A DNA stretch of 64,000 nucleotides from UBA6016 sp041915365. GTDB lineage: Bacteria > Campylobacterota > Campylobacteria > Campylobacterales > UBA6016. Shown here piece by piece: positions 33,394 to 42,142 of this stretch. Position 1 is the stretch's first letter. Each line of letters starts with the position of its first letter. The position numbers were made by a program, and so were the translations under genes. The stretch lies in assembly GCA_041915365.1 (NCBI GenBank), contig JAYSBP010000012.1, forward strand, positions 1 through 64,000, read 5' to 3'. Under the pieces are notes generated by a model. It searched no databases and had not been told where the DNA came from. It was given only the letters and a program-made list of their open reading frames with translations.

Positions 33394-35637
33394 CTAAAGT
33401 TCTTCTTGCAAAATGTGACCGTTCAAATACAAAGATGCAAAAGCGGCCTGCCCTAAGCAGATAGATGAGTCATTTGGGCTTAACTCTTCATGGAAAAAAA
33501 CAGCCCCGTCACCCAATTTAGCCCTTATTCTAGCTACCAACGTAGCATTTTGGAATACCCCGCCGGAGCAAAAAATAGGCAACTGATGTTTTTTGGATAG
33601 CTCTTTGACGTAATCGGTTAGCGTATTAATAAATTTGCTAGCAACGATAGACGGGCTTTTGGTGTTTACAACCTCTCTCAAAATACTTCCAATGTCGGAT
33701 AAGCCGTCAAAACTATCCTCTATCGATACATCATAGAGGCTCTCAATCATAAGTCCGCTCTCGCCCTCATAGCAATCCTCTTTTACAATACCGCATAAGG
33801 CAGCTACGGCATCAAAAAGTCTCCCCATTGACGTACTTTTGACACAATTTGTTTTTTTTGCGAAGGCATCAAATAAAATACAAATCTCATCATCAAAAAA
33901 GCCTAATTTTTTGGCGACATCATAAGACTCTTTTTCGTTCAAAAAAGATAGAGCTATAGACAAAGCGCTTTTGCGTGGCTGTTTGGCCATACCCTCTCCG
34001 CCAAGAAGCCAAAACTCAGGCAAGTGATATAGCCTTTGCAGTTCGTAGCCGCTTTTTTTGAAGACCTCGCCACCCCAAATATTACCGTCGTCACCGACGC
34101 CTGTGCCATCCCATACGACACCTATCGCATCAGAATGCAACATCTGCTTTTCAAATAATAATGCCAAAAAGTGAGCTTTGTGGTGCTGCAACAAAAGCTT
34201 TTTTGCCTCAAACGTTTCCGCAAAGCTAGACGAAGCGTAACGGCTATTTTTATCACGCACGACAACATCAACAGAGAGATTCCATAGCGACTTCATATGC
34301 AAAACACTACTCTCGTAATACTCCTGCGCATCAAGCGAACCCAAGTCGCCTATATGTGAAGAGATAGCGATATTGTCGTCAAAACAAAATGCAAAGCAAT
34401 TTTTTTGGTGTGCCCCGGCACAAAACACTTGATTTTTGAAACTCTCGGCTTTGAAAAAATAAGGGGCATATCCACGTGAGTTTCTAAGTTTTATCATCAT
34501 ATCGCCAGCCGCCCTAACAACCGAGTCGTCGCACTCCTGCACAATAACTCTATCATAATATAAAGCGTAGTCAAAAGCCTCTCCGAGTCTGGCAAAAATA
34601 GCTTTTTCACAAGTCTCTATGGGCTCATCGGAAATATTTGCGCTTGTAGCCACAAGGGCAAAATCAATCATAGAAAAGAGTATTTCATAAATGCCGTTAT
34701 ATGGTAAAAATACGCCAACAAAGCCGCTTTCGTGCGATATATGACTACTTAACGCATAAGATGTGGATTTTTTGACTATTGTTATCGGTCTTTGCAGGGA
34801 GCTTATCATCTCCTCTTCATAGTCTGATATTTCACACTGTTTTTTTAGCGCCTCCATAGAGCTGAACATTACGGCTAGTGGCTTTTTGGCTCTTCTTTTT
34901 TTCTCTCTTAGACGAAGTACTGCTTCATCTCTATCAGCCCTACATATAAGATGAAAACCACCCACACCCTTGATGGCGACTATCTTGCCTTCACGCAAGG
35001 CTTGCACCACGCAAGAGAGTATCTGTCCATCTTTTGAGCTATCCGTCACAGAGCCGAGAGCATCCGCAAAATACATCGTCGGACCGCAATTTGGGCACGA
35101 AATCGGTTCTGCGTGAAAACGTCTATTTGAAATATTTTTGTATTCACTTTTGCACTCATCGCACATCTCAAAAAAACGCATTGTCGTGCGGCTTCTATCA
35201 TAAGGCAAGGACTGTATGACGGTAAATCTAGGGCCGCAGTTTTGGCAATTTATAAGTGGATACAAAAATCTTCTATTGGCGGGGGCAAATAGCTCTTCTT
35301 TACATTCGTCGCAGATGGTCAAGTCTGGCGGGAAAAACGCACTTTGCGCTAACCCCTGCTCACTCTCTTCAACACAAAACCCTTCAAAATTTTGGTACGG
35401 AGTCTCTTTGATTGTTATTTTGTCTATTTTTGCAAGCACGGGATGATTTGTTTTTAGCTCTTGGACGAAGTGGCTTATCGCCGTTTCATCTGCGCAGAGC
35501 TTTATTAGCGCACCGGAGGGGGAGTTTTTGACGCTTCCATTGAGGGCGTATTTCGAGGCCAAACGAGCAACAAAAGGTCGAAAACCGACCCCTTGCACTA
35601 CCCCGTTTACTTCAATTTCTACACATCTATCTTGCAC
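33394..35637 (-). CDS. hypF: Carbamoyltransferase HypF
   Basis: HypF makes the carbamoyl group that HypE turns into cyanide, using carbamoyl phosphate and ATP. The 747-residue protein has an acylphosphatase domain (VQGVGFRPFVARLA), two zinc-finger pairs (CDECKEELF, CQNCGP, CDECKSEY, CPNCGP; about residues 100-185), a YrdC-like domain (KGVGGFHLICRADRDEAV) and a Kae1-like domain (HHKAHFLALL, VWDGTGVGDDGNIWGGE). Length is standard. It overlaps hydE by 11 bases. Confidence 0.96.
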   Translation of the reverse strand: MQDRCVEIEVNGVVQGVGFRPFVARLASKYALNGSVKNSPSGALIKLCADETAISHFVQELKTNHPVLAKIDKITIKETPYQNFEGFCVEESEQGLAQSAFFPPDLTICDECKEELFAPANRRFLYPLINCQNCGPRFTVIQSLPYDRSRTTMRFFEMCDECKSEYKNISNRRFHAEPISCPNCGPTMYFADALGSVTDSSKDGQILSCVVQALREGKIVAIKGVGGFHLICRADRDEAVLRLREKKRRAKKPLAVMFSSMEALKKQCEISDYEEEMISSLQRPITIVKKSTSYALSSHISHESGFVGVFLPYNGIYEILFSMIDFALVATSANISDEPIETCEKAIFARLGEAFDYALYYDRVIVQECDDSVVRAAGDMMIKLRNSRGYAPYFFKAESFKNQVFCAGAHQKNCFAFCFDDNIAISSHIGDLGSLDAQEYYESSVLHMKSLWNLSVDVVVRDKNSRYASSSFAETFEAKKLLLQHHKAHFLALLFEKQMLHSDAIGVVWDGTGVGDDGNIWGGEVFKKSGYELQRLYHLPEFWLLGGEGMAKQPRKSALSIALSFLNEKESYDVAKKLGFFDDEICILFDAFAKKTNCVKSTSMGRLFDAVAALCGIVKEDCYEGESGLMIESLYDVSIEDSFDGLSDIGSILREVVNTKSPSIVASKFINTLTDYVKELSKKHQLPIFCSGGVFQNATLVARIRAKLGDGAVFFHEELSPNDSSICLGQAAFASLYLNGHILQEEL

Positions 35638-37129
35638 TCTCGTACAAGCCTTTTTGTTTTGGAGAAAGCGAATTTAGAGCCATATCTATATCAATATTTG
35701 TTATTTTTGATTTTAGCTTTGAGACAAATACTTTTGATAGCAAAAACTCGCCGCCGACGTATAGCTTGCCAATTTCAAAGCTCTTTTTTACCTCGTCTTG
35801 CGATATTATCAAGAAGTCAACCGCAGATTCAAAGAAAGAATAGGCGAGCACTTCGTCTTCGACACCTGCAATTTTGTAGCTTAGCATGGACATAAAGCAT
35901 TTTTTTAGATTTAGGGATACATCTCCGTTCTCATCTCTTGAAAGCACAAAATCAAGCTTGACACCACCCGCAATATCGGCTTTATTTGCCAATAAGGCCA
36001 TTGCCTCAAAGCCACCGTTTAGTCCAAGTACCGCCGCAGTAGCCGCAAAAAAGGCTTCTACTTGCGGTAAATTTGCAATCTCTAGTGAGTTAATAGCGGC
36101 AAATCTCTCCGCAAAGCTAGATTTAAAGTTTGTGCAAAGTTTTTCGCCAAATTCAAAATTAGCGCTTATCTCACTCCATATACCGTTTCTGAAAAAATCG
36201 GACGATAGTATTTTTTTGGAGCCAACATTATCTTTTATAGCATAAACGCCAAAACTATCAGATACATTGAGGTCAAAAAACAATGCGCCCGCATCTTGAA
36301 TTTTATCGGCTGCAAAATCTTCGTTCAGAAAAAATCTATCGCTACCGTTAAAGCTAACCACGCCTCTACTTGGCGCATCCATCAACGCTCCGCTATATTC
36401 TATGCGGACATCCGCTACTTCATCTTTGTGAATAAAAAGCGCATCAATTCCCATATCAGTTGCCGCCTTTGAGAGTAGCAATGTCACGGCATCATTGGCA
36501 AAGCATACCAGCTTTGACACATCGTTTAGAAGCTTTAGAATAAACGGCCGCTCCATGGCGCTAAGACTCAAAGCCTCATCGACAGATATATCAAAGCCTA
36601 GAAGATTTCGCTCTGTTAGATTTGTTATCATAAAAGCGTCATTTGTCTTGACGGATGAAACGACGAAGTTGTCTCTTTCATTTTTGATACCAACGTTAAT
36701 CCCATCTTTGAGCTTGGATACAACAAGACCCATCATCTCTTTTACCACATCTTTGCCGCAAACAGGATTACCGTCTATGGCGAGATTGATATTGCCCAAA
36801 TCGCAGCACTTTTCACTTTTATCGTCTATCAAATCACGAGCATCATACGGATACATCGCAAGATATGAAGCCTCTTTTAGCGGTTGGCGATTTGGTGGCA
36901 TCATGGCAGCTTCTTCTACGCTTTGGGCAGACAAATGCAAAGACAAAGGAAGTTCTTCCCCAAGAAGAACAAAGGCCGATTTTATCTCATCCTCCGTACC
37001 TTCAAGGTATATTATTATCTCGTCATCCGTTTTTATAACGTTTGCATTTTTATTTTTTAGTATTTGGCTTGCTAGATACGCATAGTCATCGCTAGCATCA
37101 CTAAAACCGAGTCTATATTTGATTACCAA
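35627..37129 (-). CDS. hydE: Hydrogenase accessory protein HydE (Campylobacterota type)
   Basis: This 500-residue protein lies between hydD and hypF exactly where Wolinella and Helicobacter carry hydE, a gene needed for hydrogenase activity there but of unknown mechanism. It is unrelated to the radical-SAM HydE of FeFe hydrogenases. Visible features: an N-terminal acylphosphatase-like segment (about 1-60), CCDLGNINLAIDGNPVCGKD near residue 109, and a Kae1/HypF-like C-terminal half with VGGEFLLSKVFVSKL near residue 460. It may be a diverged HypF relative. It overlaps hydD by 17 bases. Confidence 0.78.
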   Translation of the reverse strand: MVIKYRLGFSDASDDYAYLASQILKNKNANVIKTDDEIIIYLEGTEDEIKSAFVLLGEELPLSLHLSAQSVEEAAMMPPNRQPLKEASYLAMYPYDARDLIDDKSEKCCDLGNINLAIDGNPVCGKDVVKEMMGLVVSKLKDGINVGIKNERDNFVVSSVKTNDAFMITNLTERNLLGFDISVDEALSLSAMERPFILKLLNDVSKLVCFANDAVTLLLSKAATDMGIDALFIHKDEVADVRIEYSGALMDAPSRGVVSFNGSDRFFLNEDFAADKIQDAGALFFDLNVSDSFGVYAIKDNVGSKKILSSDFFRNGIWSEISANFEFGEKLCTNFKSSFAERFAAINSLEIANLPQVEAFFAATAAVLGLNGGFEAMALLANKADIAGGVKLDFVLSRDENGDVSLNLKKCFMSMLSYKIAGVEDEVLAYSFFESAVDFLIISQDEVKKSFEIGKLYVGGEFLLSKVFVSKLKSKITNIDIDMALNSLSPKQKGLYESAR

Positions 37130-37661
37130 ATGAATTTTCCTTGAAAAAATTGTCTATTATTGATTCTAATTTTATATCGTTTTTCTTTTCAAAAGCAATA
37201 CCAAGGGATTTTATCTCGTCCAAAACGGTCTGTATATAATGCCCCATTGACGATATCAACTCGTCTGTCATAGCGTTTTCCACGCTCTCTATGTCTTTTG
37301 GAATAATGCCTATTATTACCACATTTGCCATTTTATCAAGCATAGAGCAAATCTCTAACATCTCAACGATTTCAACTTCATGTGCGGTTTTGCGGTAGCT
37401 ACCAAGCCCCAAAAGCTCTTCGGCTGGAAGCCTATACACACTACCTGGAGTGTCTTCAATGGATACCGTATCCAAAATGATTACGTTGTCATATTCTTGA
37501 AAGAGCGCCATCAGTTTAAAACCGAGTGTTCCGCCGTCTATTATTTCGAGGGAGTTGTCGAAAGTGTAGTTGGTATCGAGGTATTTTGCAGAATAGATAC
37601 CGACCCCTTCATCTTTGAAGAGGACGTTACCTACACCGATTAGGAGATTTTTTGCGCTCAA
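37113..37661 (-). CDS. hydD: Hydrogenase maturation endopeptidase HydD
   Basis: HydD-type proteases trim the C-terminal peptide from the large subunit after nickel insertion. The 182-residue protein has the family pattern LIGVGNVLFKDEGVG (Glu/Asp metal ligand), IIDGGTLGFKL, LDTVSIEDTPGSV and KTAHEVEIVEML (His ligand near residue 95). Its predicted substrate is HydB, cut after the last metal-binding Cys-x-x-Cys-x-x-His. It overlaps hydC by 4 bases. Confidence 0.92.
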   Translation of the reverse strand: MSAKNLLIGVGNVLFKDEGVGIYSAKYLDTNYTFDNSLEIIDGGTLGFKLMALFQEYDNVIILDTVSIEDTPGSVYRLPAEELLGLGSYRKTAHEVEIVEMLEICSMLDKMANVVIIGIIPKDIESVENAMTDELISSMGHYIQTVLDEIKSLGIAFEKKNDIKLESIIDNFFKENSFGNQI

Positions 37662-38362
37662 GCCTTGTCGGCTTTTACGAATTTCTCACCGCCGAAGACG
37701 ATGGCTATATCTCCCTCTTTCCAGAATATAGTTCTCCATATCTGGTAGTAAATGTGGAAAATTGTCCAAGCTATAATCCACCACATCATCGTATGATGCG
37801 CTATTCTAACACCCATATTGTCGCCGAAAACCCATAGCGTCCAGTCTGTTGAAAGGTGCAAGACCAAAGGCCACCATGCCCCTACAGAACTCTCTCCGCT
37901 TGCAAGACCGTGAACATAAAGTTGAAGACCGGTAAGCAGCATAAGAACTAGTAAAATGTGAAATACTGTGAAATAAACAGTATTAAAACTATCTGCGTGT
38001 GCAGAGTTAAAATTTTTGCGCTTGTTAAACGTCATAAGATTTACAAACACTTCCCAAAACTCAGTTATATTTTCTTTATTTGGGATAACTTTTAGATAAG
38101 CCTTTTCAAATCTACTGTAAAAATACAGATATGCGATAACGATAGACGTTACGTCCAAAATAATCGCACCTATGAAGTGAATTAGCCTATTGTACGCCAT
38201 AACATACTTGTCTACCGCCGGATCCGCTATAAAGCTTTGGTAGTAAGGGTGTCCTATGTAAAGACCCGTTATCACGCAAGCCAATATCGATATAGCGTTT
38301 GCCCAGTGTATAACACGGCCGGCGACGGTCATTCTTTTGACCGGCACTACCGTCTTAGACAT
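37658..38362 (-). CDS. hydC: NiFe hydrogenase cytochrome b subunit HydC
   Basis: HydC anchors the hydrogenase to the membrane and passes electrons to menaquinone. The product, 234 residues from ATG 38362 (MSKTVVPVKRMTVAGRV), has four membrane helices with histidines that bind two b haems (VIHWANAISI near residue 17, RLIHFIGAI, FHILLVLMLL, HHTMMWWIIAWTIFHIYYQ). I reject a longer frame from 38422 because it runs within hydB. It overlaps the end of hydB by 8 bases. Confidence 0.93.
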   Translation of the reverse strand: MSKTVVPVKRMTVAGRVIHWANAISILACVITGLYIGHPYYQSFIADPAVDKYVMAYNRLIHFIGAIILDVTSIVIAYLYFYSRFEKAYLKVIPNKENITEFWEVFVNLMTFNKRKNFNSAHADSFNTVYFTVFHILLVLMLLTGLQLYVHGLASGESSVGAWWPLVLHLSTDWTLWVFGDNMGVRIAHHTMMWWIIAWTIFHIYYQIWRTIFWKEGDIAIVFGGEKFVKADKA

Positions 38363-40100
38363 TGCACACCCCCGCACTTGGAGAGATTTTGAACACACCA
38401 AGCTCTTTTCCTTTTGTATCAACTATATGAACTGCACAAGCAATACAAGGGTCGAAGCTATGGATAGTTCGTAGTATCTCAAGCGGTTGATCAGGATTTG
38501 CCACTTTTGTGCCGACAAGCGAAGCCTCATAAGCACCCATTCTACCTTTCGCATCTCTAGGGCCTGCATTCCAAGTTGACGGAACGATACATTGGTAGTT
38601 TTCGATTTTGCCGTCTTTGATTTTTACCCAGTGGCCTAGCGCACCTCTTGGGGCCTCAGCCATACCGTAACCCTCAGCATCTTTTGCAACTTTATCAAAG
38701 TCAAACTGTGTCCAAGTGTCAAGCTGACCACTTGTCGTATTTTTGAGTAGCTCATCAGTCCACTCCATCATAGCGTCAGCCATCAGCTCAGTCTCGACGG
38801 CTCTTGCAGCAGTTCTACCTACGGTTGAGAATAGTGCAGTTAGAGGTACTTGTGCGCCAACATGCGCATTTAGCTTGCCAAAGAATCCGTCAACATAAGA
38901 TTTAATTCTCTTATCGCCTTTTGCATAACCGATTACCATTCTAGCTAGCGGCCCGACCTCAACTCTGTTGTCGTTATAGATTGGAGCTTTAATCCAAGAG
39001 TACTTGTTTTTTGTATCAAGATAAGCTATACCGTTCTCTTTTTTGCCAAAGCCTGTATATTCAGGAATTGTCTCGCCTTTGAACGGATGAAGAGGGGCTG
39101 TGCCTTTATACCATGCGTGAGTTACGTCTTCAGTAATTTTTGCTTGGTCAAGTTCGAGCACCTTGCTTATATCTTTGTTTAGCACTACACCACTTGGGAA
39201 AAGCAGAGATGCTTTGTAAAAATCATTGTCATCAAGTCTAAAGTCGCCATAACTCATATAGCTTCCAAGACCACCGCCGACACCTGCTAGCGCTTCGTCA
39301 GCATAAGCTTTTCCAGCTAGAACTACGTCAGGGATATATGCGTTTTTAGTAAAATCTTGACCTTTTTTTAGCCATTGTTTGAACTGAGCTATTCTGGCAG
39401 GGTTTTGTATGTCTTGAACACAAGTTACGCCGCCTACGACGAAGCTTTGAGGGTGTGGCATTTTACCACCGAATATCGCCATCATTTTTGCAAGTTCTTT
39501 TTGCAAATCAAGAGCGTCTAGGTAGTGTGATAGGATGATTAGGTTCTCTTCAGGGTTTAGCTTGTAAGCCTTGCTTCCCCAGTATCCGTTTCCAAATATT
39601 CCCAGTCTACCTTGTTTTACAAATTTAGTAACCCTCTCTTGAACTGCTTTGTAATTTGCCTCACTAACATTCCAAGGTTTTGCAGATACTTTATTTGCAA
39701 GCTCTACAGCTTTTTTTGGATCTGCTTTTAGAGCCGCTACTACGTCTACCCAGTCAAGACCGTGTAGGTGATAGAAGTGAACTATGTGGTCGTGCACATA
39801 AAGAGCACCCTGAACAAGATTTCTTACAAGTCTTGCATTTTTAGGGATTTTTACTTTGAATGCGTGCTCAACGCCCTCTATACTTCTTTGATAGTGTGTA
39901 CCGGTACAAACACCGCAGATTCTCATTGCCAGAAGTCCTGCGTCCCTAGGATCTCTGCCCTTTAGTATCGTTTCAATACCTCTAAACATAGTAGAAGCGC
40001 TGTATGCGTCAACTATTTTGTTATTGTCATCGATTACCACCTCAACCCTAAGGTGACCCTCAATCCTGGTAATCGGATCTATTACAACGTGTTTGCTCAT
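38355..40100 (-). CDS. hydB: NiFe hydrogenase large subunit HydB
   Basis: HydB holds the Ni-Fe active site of the membrane-bound uptake hydrogenase. The 581-residue protein has the L1 motif RICGVCTGTH near residue 61 and the L2 motif DPCIACAVH near the C-terminus, whose four cysteines bind the metals. About 20 residues follow the last His (ending SAGVCNV), the peptide expected to be removed by HydD. It starts at the base where hydA ends (1-base overlap) and runs into hydC. Confidence 0.96.
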   Translation of the reverse strand: MSKHVVIDPITRIEGHLRVEVVIDDNNKIVDAYSASTMFRGIETILKGRDPRDAGLLAMRICGVCTGTHYQRSIEGVEHAFKVKIPKNARLVRNLVQGALYVHDHIVHFYHLHGLDWVDVVAALKADPKKAVELANKVSAKPWNVSEANYKAVQERVTKFVKQGRLGIFGNGYWGSKAYKLNPEENLIILSHYLDALDLQKELAKMMAIFGGKMPHPQSFVVGGVTCVQDIQNPARIAQFKQWLKKGQDFTKNAYIPDVVLAGKAYADEALAGVGGGLGSYMSYGDFRLDDNDFYKASLLFPSGVVLNKDISKVLELDQAKITEDVTHAWYKGTAPLHPFKGETIPEYTGFGKKENGIAYLDTKNKYSWIKAPIYNDNRVEVGPLARMVIGYAKGDKRIKSYVDGFFGKLNAHVGAQVPLTALFSTVGRTAARAVETELMADAMMEWTDELLKNTTSGQLDTWTQFDFDKVAKDAEGYGMAEAPRGALGHWVKIKDGKIENYQCIVPSTWNAGPRDAKGRMGAYEASLVGTKVANPDQPLEILRTIHSFDPCIACAVHIVDTKGKELGVFKISPSAGVCNV

Positions 40101-41338
40101 TAGTTATCTCCCTCTCCACTTTTTTTACCCGCAAATGCACTTATAGCAGCATGAATACCTACGCCGACAACCGCAGCCGTTACTAGACCCATACCGAATT
40201 CGTCTATTGATTTTTCTACGCCGCCGCTAGGAGCTTTGATACCTGCGTTTGCCATCGGTCTTTCATAAGCATATTTATCCCAGAAGTTAGGCTCAGAACA
40301 TCCGATACAGCCCCTACCTACACCAATAGGCCAGTTTGTACCATCGTTATATCTAATGATTGAACAGTTGTTAAATGTCATAGGACCTTTACAGCCCATT
40401 TTGTATAGACAGAAGTTATTTTTTGCACCAGCGTCGCCCCATTTTTCTACGAATTCACCAGCATCAAAGTGAGCTCTTCTTTCGCAGTTGTCGTGGATTC
40501 TATAACCAAACGCAAATTTTGGTCTAAGTAGGTGGTCAAGCTCAGGCACAGTACCAGTCATCAGATAATGAAGTACAACACCAACCATATTTGCAGGGTT
40601 TGCCGGACATGCAGGGATATTGATAACAGGCTTACCTTTTACTATATCCATAACACCTACAGCGCCGGTAGGATTTGGGGCTGCGGCAGGTACACCGCCA
40701 AATGTAGCGCAAGCACCGACGGCAACAACAGCTGCTGCATCGGCAGACAGTCTTCTTAGGTGTTCCTCAAATGTTTCGCCGCTAGCGCCTATTGTTCCAT
40801 ATATACCTTTATCTTTTACAGGTATCGAACCTTCTACGAATAGTATATATTTGCCCTTGAACGTGTGCATACCGTCTTCAAGTTGTTTTTCAGCTTGATG
40901 TCCAGCAGCCGCCATAAGAGTTTCGTGATACTCAAGGCTGATAATATCAAATAGCAAATCGTCAACCGTAGGAGCAGAGCTTCTAAGAAGTGCCTCAGAG
41001 TTTCCTGCACAGTCTTGTAGCTCTATCCAAATCACCGGAGCTCTATTCATAAGCTCAGCTGCCTCAGCAACCAAAGGCTCAAAGAAAGATGGAAGCATCA
41101 AAGTAGCGGTTGTAGCCGAAACCCACTTCAAAAAATCCCTTCTGTTTATGTCGTGAGCCTCAAGAGTTTCATAGATGTCAAACTCAGATTTTGAAGTCTC
41201 TTCTTTTTTGAGAGTTTCAAGTCTTGTTTTACATTTCTCGTATAACGATTTATAATAACTCTCGCCTTTGTTTGTGTCCATGTACGAAGGCGTAGCGGTG
41301 AATGCCGTTAGTATCGGCTCGTGGCAACTGCTTTGCAT
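40100..41338 (-). CDS. hydA: NiFe hydrogenase small subunit HydA
   Basis: HydA carries three iron-sulfur clusters that wire the active site to HydC, and a Tat signal that exports the folded HydAB. The 412-residue protein has the twin-arginine motif NRRDFLKWV at residues 65-73, unusually far from the start. Cluster ligands appear in IELQDCAGNSEALL, GACATFGG, CPANPANMVG, CERRAHFDAGEF and GCIGCSEPNFWD. The start at 41338 is supported by a strong AGGGGGAG site; a C-terminal membrane helix (about 380-402) follows. First gene of the unit. Confidence 0.95.
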   Translation of the reverse strand: MQSSCHEPILTAFTATPSYMDTNKGESYYKSLYEKCKTRLETLKKEETSKSEFDIYETLEAHDINRRDFLKWVSATTATLMLPSFFEPLVAEAAELMNRAPVIWIELQDCAGNSEALLRSSAPTVDDLLFDIISLEYHETLMAAAGHQAEKQLEDGMHTFKGKYILFVEGSIPVKDKGIYGTIGASGETFEEHLRRLSADAAAVVAVGACATFGGVPAAAPNPTGAVGVMDIVKGKPVINIPACPANPANMVGVVLHYLMTGTVPELDHLLRPKFAFGYRIHDNCERRAHFDAGEFVEKWGDAGAKNNFCLYKMGCKGPMTFNNCSIIRYNDGTNWPIGVGRGCIGCSEPNFWDKYAYERPMANAGIKAPSGGVEKSIDEFGMGLVTAAVVGVGIHAAISAFAGKKSGEGDN

Positions 41339-41430
41339 ATTTCTCCCCCTTTTTTTATACGCTTTGTAGGCTATGTCGCAAATTCTAGTTAAACATTTCT
41401 TAACCGTTTATTAATTTTTAACTTTTTGTT

Positions 41431-41462
41431 AAGTATTATTTATTTATAAAAAAATAATACTT
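41431..41462. promoter_or_regulatory. 32-bp AT-rich palindrome, candidate NikR operator
   Basis: AAGTATTATTT (41431-41441) and its exact inverse complement AAATAATACTT (41452-41462) surround a 10-base centre. Inside are half-sites GTATTA (41433-41438) and TAATAC (41455-41460) separated by 16 bases, the spacing of the E. coli NikR operator GTATGA-N16-TCATAC. It lies about 93 bases before hydA in the 198-base divergent region 41339-41536, which also has two GTTAA/TTAAC inverted pairs and no gene. A TAGAAT at 41382-41387 (minus strand) may be the hydA -10 box. Confidence 0.5.
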
Positions 41463-41536
41463 GATGAATGTTTTTGAATTTGGGAACGGTTTTTGCTGAA
41501 ATGTAACTAAACCATTATAATTAAAGGCGGCAAATT

Positions 41537-42142
41537 ATGAATGTCGATTTTTTAATCAAAACAAACCCATTTAATGTTCCAGGGATACAAGCTACAAAAG
41601 CAGATGAAGGTGAAGCGAAGAAAAGCGAGGCTTCATCACAAGTAGCTTCGCAGGCAACAAAAGCTCCATCTGGTGCAAACTTTGTACAGAAAATTAAAGA
41701 TACAAACGACGCCGTAGGCTTCATCCAAACAGGGCAAGCTTTTTTGAATCGTCTTGATAAAGAGGGTATTACCGATTTTGACGGAGCGGCAAAATTAGCG
41801 GAGGGAATATCTTTTGCAGGCAAAAACGTCGCCTCAAAACAAAGCTTTGACACAACTGCTGGTGTGCTTCATATTGATATAGCCTCAGAAGACATGGGCT
41901 TTGGTTTCGACTTTGAGAGTTGGAAATCAAATGTTTCAGAGATGCTAAAAAGCAAAAAAGAGCAAATCTCAAATCCACTAGCCGCTTTTGGCGCAGCAAA
42001 AAAAGAGCAAATGGACAGCGCAGCTCAAAAATTAAACGCCCAGTCGCAAAATCCAAAACTCGGCTCGCTTCTTGACGAAATCAATGAGAGCCTCAATAGG
42101 TTTGAACAAAAAGCAAACGAAATAGGCAACGCCATATTTTAA
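41537..42142 (+). CDS. Unknown helical protein, divergent from the hydrogenase unit
   Basis: A 201-residue soluble protein with no recognised family. The N-terminus (MNVDFLIKTNPFNVPG) resembles secreted flagellar-type openings, then a disordered Ala/Ser/Lys stretch (about 20-45), a helical middle with DAVGFIQTGQAFLNRLDKEG, and a long helical C-terminus. Its stop overlaps the mobA ATG (TAATG), so it heads a transcript with mobA and moaC. TATAAT at 41516-41521 with TTGCTG 17 bases upstream could be its promoter, but that leaves a very short leader. Confidence 0.6.
   Translation: MNVDFLIKTNPFNVPGIQATKADEGEAKKSEASSQVASQATKAPSGANFVQKIKDTNDAVGFIQTGQAFLNRLDKEGITDFDGAAKLAEGISFAGKNVASKQSFDTTAGVLHIDIASEDMGFGFDFESWKSNVSEMLKSKKEQISNPLAAFGAAKKEQMDSAAQKLNAQSQNPKLGSLLDEINESLNRFEQKANEIGNAIF

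Noticed and set aside
36495..37085. Open frame of 196 codons opposite hydE
   Set aside because: Ser-rich antisense shadow with no ribosome site or family; hydE on the other strand fits the operon.
35627..37129. Second copy of hypF, or radical-SAM HydE
   Set aside because: It lacks the zinc-finger cysteine pairs of HypF and the CxxxCxxC of radical-SAM proteins. Position between hydD and hypF fits the Campylobacterota HydE.
41388..41432. Two GTTAA/TTAAC inverted pairs as regulator sites
   Set aside because: Half-sites of five bases in a very AT-rich region are expected by chance; kept only as a note within the palindrome entry.
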